A DNA stretch of 64,000 bases. It comes from Lachnospiraceae bacterium. GTDB lineage: Bacteria > Bacillota > Clostridia > Lachnospirales > Lachnospiraceae. The notes below the pieces were generated by a model. That model was not told the origin of the DNA, did no database searches, and saw only the letters and a program-made list of their open reading frames with translations. A program made the translations under genes and the position numbers. This document shows, piece by piece, positions 57,992-64,000 of the stretch (position 1 is the first letter of the stretch; each line of letters starts with the position of its first letter). The stretch covers positions 6,416-70,415 of the forward strand of contig CAAGQC010000096.1 of the NCBI GenBank assembly GCA_900771995.1, written 5' to 3'.

Positions 57992-58477
57992 CTAGATTGT
58001 TAAGTCGTTTTCTTCCTTGTAGCGCACGGCTTCTTCAAATACCATAGCCAGCACTTTGCTGAACATGCCTGCAATGATAAATACCAAAATGATCACCAGC
58101 ATGGCAATGGTCAGGTACACCACACATCTTACAGCGCTCATGGCCGCAATGAAAAAGCTTAAGTCTCCCATTCTCCGAAGGCTCGCCACATTTTCCGGCA
58201 CAAAACAGTTCTCATTAAGCACCGTACGGAACATCTTCCGCAGCTCATTGACCAGCAATAATGCCAGCACACCCAGGATGGCGAATATGATCACCGCCGC
58301 AAGGTAATTCTCTTCCACCGCTTCCAGATACTTTCCTATGTATTTGAGACTGAACGGCAGACTTACCGTCACCAGGATTCCCGCATAGAACATGAAATCC
58401 AGCAGGTACTTCGTCCCCTTCGCCAACGTGAACTTTTTCTCCCGCAGCTCCTTTTCCGACAACTCTCTCTTCTCCAT
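57992..58477 (-). CDS. DUF2975-domain membrane protein
   Basis: 161 residues with four membrane helices and the DUF2975 pattern: KYLLDFMFYAGILVTVSLPF, AAVIIFAILGVLALLLVNEL, and the loop FRTVLNENCFVPENVASLRRMG. It is paired, as is usual, with a small HTH regulator directly downstream. Start ATG 58477 (MEKRELSEK) is preceded by AAGGAAAGAGG; a longer reading would run into the promoter region. The function of the family is unknown; a role as membrane partner of the regulator is a guess from the constant pairing. Confidence 0.87.
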   Translation of the reverse strand: MEKRELSEKELREKKFTLAKGTKYLLDFMFYAGILVTVSLPFSLKYIGKYLEAVEENYLAAVIIFAILGVLALLLVNELRKMFRTVLNENCFVPENVASLRRMGDLSFFIAAMSAVRCVVYLTIAMLVIILVFIIAGMFSKVLAMVFEEAVRYKEENDLTI

Positions 58478-58520
58478 AATGAATACCTCTTTCCTTCTTG
58501 GTAACTTTAACATAGCACTC

Positions 58521-58577
58521 CATTATACGAATGTCAATATAAATTTATTGATATTCGATAAATTTATATTGAATATC
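58521..58577 (-). promoter_or_regulatory. promoter with nested inverted repeats before the DUF2975 gene
   Basis: Perfect 14-bp arms CAATATAAATTTAT (58535-58548) and ATAAATTTATATTG (58558-58571) with a 9-base spacer. A second, overlapping repeat GATATTC / GAATATC (58550-58556, 58571-58577) is nested with it. A minus-strand -10 TATAAT lies at 58521-58526, placing the repeat across the -35 region, as expected for an autoregulating HTH protein. Confidence 0.65.
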
Positions 58578-58776
58578 ATATTTCATAAAGATATATCTGC
58601 GCCACAGATCATCCTTGTTTTACCTTTATCTTTGATAGCAGCGTATTTATTTATATACTCTGCCTGCCAAATCCATAAAAATTTACATACTTCTTAAAAA
58701 TAATCACATGGATTTTCCTCCTGTCCTGCCCTATAATAAGCGCAATTACAGGCCCCAGGGCAAAAGGAGGACTACC

Positions 58777-60603
58777 ATGTTATATCCGATCATGAACCGC
58801 TCCCGCAGCTTGATCGATCTGGGAGGGGTATGGCAATTTCAATTAGGAGATGAGACGGAACCGGGGGATATTTGGGGCGAGCCTCAGTCGATGGAGATGA
58901 TCTGCGTTCCGGCCTCTTACAATGACCAGAAAGATGACCCGGCTTACCGGAATCATTACGGCTGGGCTTATTACGAACGAACCGTGGAACTCCCGGCACT
59001 TTTGTGCGGAAACAACGGACAGCGTCAGGTATTGCGTTTTGATGCAGTAACCCATGCCGCCAAGGTATATCTCAACGGGAAACTGGCCGCGACACATAAG
59101 GGCGGTTTTCTCCCCTTTGAAGTCGAGATCACAGATCTGATTCCGGAGGATGGCCGCATTACCATCGGCGTCGCCGTGGACAACCGGATCAGCCACAGCA
59201 CCCTGCCCATCGGCAACGAGGGCAATATTGCTTTCTTCGGCTCAGACAATCCCGGCATTCCCAGTGTGGAAGCCGCAAAGGTATGGCGGAAAAAGCAGAA
59301 TCTGCCGAATTTTGATTTCTTTAATTTTGCAGGCATCAACCGTCCGGTACGCATTTACAGCACACCGGCTTCTTACATTAGAGACATCACTCTGGTACCG
59401 TCCCTTGAAGGTGACACCGGTGTCTTAAATTATGAAATTCTCACGGATGGGATAGATAGTAACGCTCCTGTCACTTTGAAAATCATAGATGCGGAAGGCA
59501 ACTGTAAGGCGGAGGCCACCGGACGAAAAGAAGAGCTTCGGGTCCCGCAGGTCCACCTCTGGGAGCCTTACCCAGGCACTCCTTACTTGTACAAGGCCGA
59601 AGTCCATTACGGAGAGGACTGCTATACGGAAGAATTCGGTTTCCGTACCGTAGAGGTACGGGGAACCCAGTTTCTGATCAACGGGGAACCTTTTTATTTC
59701 AAGGGCTTCAGCAAGCATGAGGATTCTTTTTTCCGGGGAAGAGGACTGGATCTCTGCCTCGACGTGAAGGATATCAATCTCCTGCACTGGATCCATGCCA
59801 ACTCCTTCCGCACCAGCCATTACCCTTACGCCGAGGAGATCTACCGGCTCTGTGACAGAGAGGGCATCGTTATTATCGACGAGACTCCCGCGGTAGGCAT
59901 CGGTGCCGGGGACAGCTGTGATCCCTATAAGACTTTTCCCATAAGACAGCACCATGAGCAGGTTCTGCGGGATCTGATCGCACGGGACAAAAATCATCCC
60001 TGCGTGGTCATGTGGTCCATGGGAAATGAACCGGATACCGAGCATTTTCCGGAATCCGCCTACGATTACTGGCATTCCCTCTATGAATTTACCCACAGTC
60101 TGGATCCCCAGAACCGCCCCGTGACCTTTGTCTGCTGCCAGAATAATTACGAGAAGGACATCGTGACCCGGACCATGGATGTGGTCTGCCTGAACCGCTA
60201 TTACGGATGGTACAATCTGTCCGGTGATCTGGAGGCCGCTTCCTATGCCTGGAATATGGAACTGGATTTCTGGGAAAAGATCGGCAAACCCGTGATGATG
60301 ACGGAATACGGTGCCGATACTCTGGCCGGACTCCATAACTGTGCGCCGGAAATGTGGAGTGAAGAATTTCAGGTAGCTCTTTACAAAATGTATAGCAAAG
60401 CCTTCGACGGAAGAGACTTCTTTATCGGTGAACAGGCCTGGAATTTTGCAGATTATGCCACCTTACAGGGCTGTATGCGTGCAGACGGCAACCGCAAGGG
60501 CATCTTTACCAGAGACCGCCGTCCGAAGCTGATTGCCCATTATTTCCGAGACAGATGGGAGCATATCCCGAATTTCCATTACAAGGAAAGCGATAATTCA
60601 TAA
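58777..60603 (+). CDS. uidA: GH2 beta-glucuronidase
   Basis: About 608 residues with sugar-binding, immunoglobulin-like and TIM-barrel domains. Catalytic residues are Glu418 (acid/base, SMGNEPDT) and Glu510 (nucleophile, MTEYGADT). The N-x-K motif (Asn572, Lys574 in DGNRKGIFTRDR) that recognises the carboxylate of glucuronic acid is present, which separates it from beta-galactosidases. The segment after DETPAVGIG is short (GAGDSCDPYKTFPIR), so it lacks the long active-site loop 1 of the E. coli enzyme. ATG 58777 has AAGGAGG. No signal peptide. It frees glucuronic acid from host or drug conjugates and plant polymers. Confidence 0.94.
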   Translation: MLYPIMNRSRSLIDLGGVWQFQLGDETEPGDIWGEPQSMEMICVPASYNDQKDDPAYRNHYGWAYYERTVELPALLCGNNGQRQVLRFDAVTHAAKVYLNGKLAATHKGGFLPFEVEITDLIPEDGRITIGVAVDNRISHSTLPIGNEGNIAFFGSDNPGIPSVEAAKVWRKKQNLPNFDFFNFAGINRPVRIYSTPASYIRDITLVPSLEGDTGVLNYEILTDGIDSNAPVTLKIIDAEGNCKAEATGRKEELRVPQVHLWEPYPGTPYLYKAEVHYGEDCYTEEFGFRTVEVRGTQFLINGEPFYFKGFSKHEDSFFRGRGLDLCLDVKDINLLHWIHANSFRTSHYPYAEEIYRLCDREGIVIIDETPAVGIGAGDSCDPYKTFPIRQHHEQVLRDLIARDKNHPCVVMWSMGNEPDTEHFPESAYDYWHSLYEFTHSLDPQNRPVTFVCCQNNYEKDIVTRTMDVVCLNRYYGWYNLSGDLEAASYAWNMELDFWEKIGKPVMMTEYGADTLAGLHNCAPEMWSEEFQVALYKMYSKAFDGRDFFIGEQAWNFADYATLQGCMRADGNRKGIFTRDRRPKLIAHYFRDRWEHIPNFHYKESDNS

Positions 60604-60615
60604 GAAAATGCACAA

Positions 60616-60650
60616 AAACAGCAGCGATTTCTGACATATCGCTGCTGTTT
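60616..60650 (+). terminator. terminator after the beta-glucuronidase gene
   Basis: Perfect 13-bp arms AAACAGCAGCGAT and ATCGCTGCTGTTT with a 9-base loop, 12 bases past the stop; the T-rich second arm and CGATGTTTT follow. Confidence 0.8.
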
Positions 60651-60752
60651 CGATGTTTTAGCCATGACACAAGCCAGGCTCTACGTTACATACACAATGG
60701 GGTCTCCACCTGCGTTCGGACAATCGGTTTTAAGGTACTATATCAAAGGCTC

Positions 60753-61637
60753 CTATTCTACAGTAATAGTATACTCCCTGCGGAATACCTCACCCGCCTG
60801 CAAAATATTGCCATACTCCCGCTGCTCCAGACTGCCGTCAAAGGTCGTCCGGTCGCATCTGCCGTACCAGGGCTCGATGCAGATAAACGGTGCTCCCTTG
60901 CCTGCAGGGGACCACAGACCGAATAACGGTGCATCAAAACTGACGGTGAGATAAGGCTTTTTGTCCGGCGTGCACAGACTCACTATAGAAGCCTGACGCT
61001 GCTCCACGACCAGGGCATCCCGGTCAAATAAGTGCTCTGTGATCTGCGCGTAGCCATCCTCCGTCACCGGCAGTACATCCTCTTCCTGCCCCAGCAGACC
61101 CTGTCCGTCGTCTGCGATCAGGCCGTAGGTCAGATCTTTATCCGTATCAAACTTGAAATAATATTCCGACTGCTGTCCCTTTTCATCCACAGGACACATA
61201 AATGCCGGGTGTCCTCCGATGGAAAAGTACAATGTTTTTGTATCCGGATTCTCTACCTGCCAGATGACTTTCAAATCTTTTCCCTCTAATTCATAACCGA
61301 TCTTCAGAATAAAATCCAGCGGGTATTTTGCTTTTGTCTCTTCATTGGAATGCAGGGAGAACCATGCTTCCGTCGCAGTCTGTACGTCCACGGTAAACTC
61401 CATATCTCTGGCAAAGCCATGCTGTCCCATGGAATAGATCTTTCCTTCGTATTGATATGCCTTGTTTTTCAGACTGCCCACAAAGGGGAACAGTACCGGT
61501 GCACTTCTCTTCCAGAATTTTGCATCCGCATTCCACAGATACTCGATATCTGTCGCTTTCCCCCGAATGCTTGCAAGCTCTGCACCAAAGCTGTTGATCG
61601 TTACCTTTAAAGCTTCATTTTCCAATACTACCTGCAT
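60753..61637 (-). CDS. aldose 1-epimerase-like protein (LacX type)
   Basis: About 294 residues, galactose mutarotase-like beta-sandwich. Motifs are GQHGFARDMEF (active-site His), SIGGHPAFMCP (second His) and CIEPWYGRCD (Glu near the end), as in the LacX/YeaD-like branch of aldose epimerases. It should interconvert the anomers of a sugar in the cytoplasm. ATG 61637 (MQVVLENEAL) has GGAGAGG. It is convergent with the beta-glucuronidase gene and follows the MATE gene; its sugar is not evident. Confidence 0.85.
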   Translation of the reverse strand: MQVVLENEALKVTINSFGAELASIRGKATDIEYLWNADAKFWKRSAPVLFPFVGSLKNKAYQYEGKIYSMGQHGFARDMEFTVDVQTATEAWFSLHSNEETKAKYPLDFILKIGYELEGKDLKVIWQVENPDTKTLYFSIGGHPAFMCPVDEKGQQSEYYFKFDTDKDLTYGLIADDGQGLLGQEEDVLPVTEDGYAQITEHLFDRDALVVEQRQASIVSLCTPDKKPYLTVSFDAPLFGLWSPAGKGAPFICIEPWYGRCDRTTFDGSLEQREYGNILQAGEVFRREYTITVE

Positions 61638-61675
61638 ATTACATACCTCTCCTTTCTTTTTCCACATTATAACAA

Positions 61676-61707
61676 ACTCCCCGAAATCATACAATCTTTC
61701 GGGGAGT
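61676..61707 (-). terminator. terminator after the MATE gene
   Basis: Perfect 11-bp arms ACTCCCCGAAA and TTTCGGGGAGT with a 10-base loop, eight bases past the stop, followed by TTGTTATAAT on the minus strand. The TATAAT in this tail (TTATAATG) could be the -10 box of the epimerase gene. Confidence 0.8.
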
Positions 61708-61714
61708 AAATCTC

Positions 61715-63094
61715 TTATCTGTTATCCTTCAGTCCGGCGGTCTTCAGCCAATGTCCGGACAGATATCTGCTCACAAAACAGATCACACGGAAGATCCAGT
61801 CCAGTACCATGGCGATCCAGACACCGATGGCTCCATAGCCCATGTTCACACCGATGATATAGCTGAATCCGATACGGAACACGAACATGGAAAAGATGGA
61901 CAGCACCATGGTAAACCGCACGTCATTGCAGGCACGAAGCATGTTCGGCAGTACAAAGGATGCCGGCCACAAAAACATTGCCATACCGTTGTGGATCATG
62001 ACCAGAATGTAAGACAGCTGCGTGGTCTCCGGGCTTAATCCGTAGCATTTCAGGATCCACGGGAGACATAACAGCATAACGCTGTTTACCATAAAGGTAC
62101 ATATATAGGTGATCTTCAACAGTTTTTTCGTATAGAACCGCACCTGTCCGGAATCCCCGGCACCGACACAGCGGCCGATCACCGTGATCATCGCCAGATT
62201 CATGGCCTGTCCGACGATGCAGCCCATGCTGTCCAGACTGTTGGCCACGCCATTGGCAGCGATCTGCACCGTTCCGAAGCCCGCAATGATACTTACCACG
62301 ATGACACGTCCCAACTGGAAAATACCGTTTTCGATACCGCTGGGAATACCGATATAAAAGATCTTATGAATCACCGGCCAGTCGATCCGGAATTTTTCTT
62401 TTAACAGATGGACTTCGTTGGACGGATTTTTCAGCAAATGATACAGGATAAAGCCTGCCACCCCACGGGAGATCAGGGAAGGAATCGCCACACCGGCCAC
62501 GCCCAGTCCCAGCACATAGACACCAAGGGCATTTCCCCCGATATTGATGATATTTTCCACCACGGAGACCTTCAATGTGATCCTGGAATTGCCCATGGAG
62601 CGGAACAGCGCCGCACAGGAATTGTACAATGCCAGAAACGGGAAGGACAACGCGGAGATCATCATGTAGATCACGGCATTGCGGAACACATCCTCTTCAA
62701 TCTTACCGAAAAACAGGGAAATGATGCCGTTACAGAACACCATGACCAGAATCGAAATGCCGATGGTAATGCATACCGAGGATACGATCAGCTGTTTTGC
62801 AGATTTGCAGGCATCCTCTTTTTTCCCGGCTCCGAGGAACTGGGAAGTCACCACGGCACCGCCGGTAGCCAGTGCCGCCAACACACTGATGATCAGGTTA
62901 TTGAACATATCGATCAGGGATACACCGGAGACCGCCGCTTCCCCCGCCGAAGAGATCATGACCGTATCCGCCATACCTACGGTGATGGCCAGTGCCTGTT
63001 CAAATAAGAGTGGAACGATCAGTTTTTTCAGATCTGCTTTTGAAAATAGTTGCTGTTTTGTCTTACTTTCTTCTATTTCTTTTATTGCTTCCAT
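61715..63094 (-). CDS. MATE-family efflux transporter
   Basis: 459 residues, twelve membrane helices in two similar halves. MATE features: FEQALAITVGMADTVMISSAGEAAV near the start and GIPSGIENGIFQLGRVIVV opening the second half, both with QALA/GIENG-type motifs. It exports organic cations, drugs or metabolites in exchange for Na+ or H+. It lies 14 bases after tatD in the same direction, so they are probably co-transcribed without functional link. Confidence 0.93.
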   Translation of the reverse strand: MEAIKEIEESKTKQQLFSKADLKKLIVPLLFEQALAITVGMADTVMISSAGEAAVSGVSLIDMFNNLIISVLAALATGGAVVTSQFLGAGKKEDACKSAKQLIVSSVCITIGISILVMVFCNGIISLFFGKIEEDVFRNAVIYMMISALSFPFLALYNSCAALFRSMGNSRITLKVSVVENIINIGGNALGVYVLGLGVAGVAIPSLISRGVAGFILYHLLKNPSNEVHLLKEKFRIDWPVIHKIFYIGIPSGIENGIFQLGRVIVVSIIAGFGTVQIAANGVANSLDSMGCIVGQAMNLAMITVIGRCVGAGDSGQVRFYTKKLLKITYICTFMVNSVMLLCLPWILKCYGLSPETTQLSYILVMIHNGMAMFLWPASFVLPNMLRACNDVRFTMVLSIFSMFVFRIGFSYIIGVNMGYGAIGVWIAMVLDWIFRVICFVSRYLSGHWLKTAGLKDNR

Positions 63095-63108
63095 CGCTTT
63101 TTACCCGG

Positions 63109-63885
63109 TTATTTATCCATTCCATACAATTTCAAGGAATTGTCCCATGCCGCCTTGCGCACTTCCTCCTCCGTAATCCCCTTGATTTGTGCCATGGCAG
63201 CGATCACATAGGGGATGTTCAGGGAACTGTTGCGTTTGCCGCGGTTCGGTTCCGGTGCCAGATACGGGCAATCCGTCTCCAGCACAATGCGGTTCATGGG
63301 AATGTATTCTACCGCTTCCTTCAGCTTCTTCGCATTTTTGAAGGTCAACACACCGCCAATGCCGAAGTAGAATCCCATATCCAGGAAGATCTTCGCCGTT
63401 TCCTTCGTATAGGAATAGCAATGAATCACACCGCCGATCTCCTCCGCATGTGCCTCCGTCATGAGGTCTATGGTATCCTTTGCCGCATCCCGGGAGTGAA
63501 TGATGACCGGCTTGTGAAGCTCTCTCGCCAGATCCAGCTGCCGCAGGAACCACTTCTTCTGTGTCTCGTGGTCCGGATCCGGCCAGTAATAATCCAGTCC
63601 GATCTCTCCCACCGCCAGACATTTCTCCTTCTGGCACTGTTCCTTCAGCCAGGAATAGGATTCCTCGTCCAATTCTGCCGTCTCGCTGGGATGTACGCCG
63701 ATGGCTCCGTAGATGTAATCATACCGTTCCATCAGTTCCAATACCTTCCGGCAGGAAGCAAGGCTCGCACCGACATCCACCACCCGGGCGATCCCCTGCT
63801 CCGGCAGCGCTGCCAGCAGCTGTTCTCTGTCTTCATTAAATGCGTCATCGTCATAATGCGCATGGGTATCAAATATCGCAGTCAT
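63109..63885 (-). CDS. tatD: TatD-family metal-dependent hydrolase
   Basis: 258 residues, TIM barrel. Metal ligands are in place: FDTHAHYDDDAF (HxH), AVGEIGLDYYW (Glu), KPVIIHSRDA (His), GVIHCYS (His) and LETDCPYLAP (Asp). TatD proteins are 3'-5' DNases or quality-control nucleases in the cytoplasm. In many Firmicutes the gene lies next to metG, which is not visible here and could lie beyond the right edge. The SD is weak (AAGGA, distant). Confidence 0.93.
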   Translation of the reverse strand: MTAIFDTHAHYDDDAFNEDREQLLAALPEQGIARVVDVGASLASCRKVLELMERYDYIYGAIGVHPSETAELDEESYSWLKEQCQKEKCLAVGEIGLDYYWPDPDHETQKKWFLRQLDLARELHKPVIIHSRDAAKDTIDLMTEAHAEEIGGVIHCYSYTKETAKIFLDMGFYFGIGGVLTFKNAKKLKEAVEYIPMNRIVLETDCPYLAPEPNRGKRNSSLNIPYVIAAMAQIKGITEEEVRKAAWDNSLKLYGMDK

Positions 63886-64000
63886 AATATGTTGTCAGTC
63901 CTTCCATCGCCCATTTGCTTCAAATATTTGTAACTATTCAGCACCCCATTCGCAAAATCGCTGCGATGCAGCTTTCCTTTTGCTCATGTGGTTACTTCGC
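63886..64000. other. right-edge region without a recognised gene
   Basis: 115 bases upstream of tatD. No gene start, strong promoter or RNA gene was seen on either strand before the window ends. Confidence 0.4.

Noticed and set aside
59425..60336. 303-codon minus-strand open frame opposite the beta-glucuronidase gene
   Set aside because: A complementary shadow; the GH2 gene on the plus strand is complete with catalytic residues.

Overview
The window looks like a chromosomal segment of an anaerobic, endospore-lineage Clostridium-type bacterium, most likely family Lachnospiraceae from an animal gut. This is inferred from gene content, not from a marker gene. It carries bofA and yaaL, a flagellin/FliS/DUF6240-like locus, a Firmicutes-style Tad pilus operon with a DUF5702-like protein, purine-rich Shine-Dalgarno sites before nearly every gene, and many carbohydrate ABC importers and glycosidases that lack their own ATPase. 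No rRNA, tRNA, CRISPR array, insertion sequence or prophage was seen.

Region 1 (1-8.0 kb, minus strand) is a compact Tad/Flp pilus operon: prepilin peptidase, TadZ, TadA ATPase, TadB, an enlarged TadC, Flp pilin, DUF5702-like protein, TadE-like protein with two Cys/His repeats, a second variant prepilin peptidase, and the start of one more gene at the left edge. Region 2 (8.3-21 kb) holds bofA, yaaL, fliS, flagellin and a DUF6240-like protein. These are followed by glycogen branching enzyme, a very large TPR / 12-residue-repeat / degenerate AAA protein, a D,D-carboxypeptidase and a YfcE-type phosphodiesterase. Region 3 (21-29 kb) has housekeeping and small genes: trmB, thioredoxin, a U32-like protein, a MetE-core-like protein with a LysR regulator and a translationally coupled 32-residue membrane peptide, membrane proteins and a double-HD (HD-GYP) protein. 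It also contains two internally deleted gene remnants (uvrA-like and sugar acetyltransferase-like).

Region 4 (29-38.6 kb) is the first sugar-use system: a GH116 beta-glucosidase-type enzyme, a solute-binding protein, two permeases, and a fusion of a GH32 beta-fructosidase with a PfkB fructokinase. It is divergent from a regulator that joins a GntR DNA-binding domain to a solute-binding-protein domain without a signal peptide. The shared control region holds a consensus promoter, two near-palindromic repeats and a hairpin. The arrangement suggests import of a beta-fructosyl or beta-glucosyl oligosaccharide, sensed in the cytoplasm by a soluble copy of a binding-protein fold.

Region 5 (38.7-43.3 kb) is a decayed stretch: a lipoprotein, rearranged fragments, a LysR regulator, and an ABC exporter whose ATPase gene has lost its Walker A segment while both permeases are intact. 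Region 6 (43.5-54 kb) is the second sugar system: LacI regulator, binding protein, two permeases, a clan GH-D glycosidase and beta-phosphoglucomutase on the minus strand, with an unassigned (alpha/alpha)6-type glycosidase and a GH65 phosphorylase on the plus strand. GH65 would release beta-glucose 1-phosphate and the mutase would convert it to glucose 6-phosphate, so this is probably an alpha-glucoside phosphorolysis pathway.

Region 7 (54-64 kb) holds an SGNH-hydrolase remnant, a DUF2975/HTH/DUF4173/DUF6688 membrane-protein operon, a GH2 beta-glucuronidase, a mutarotase-like protein, a MATE transporter and TatD. The best candidates for something little described are the GH32-PfkB fusion with its GntR/binding-protein regulator, and the TPR-repeat-AAA protein.
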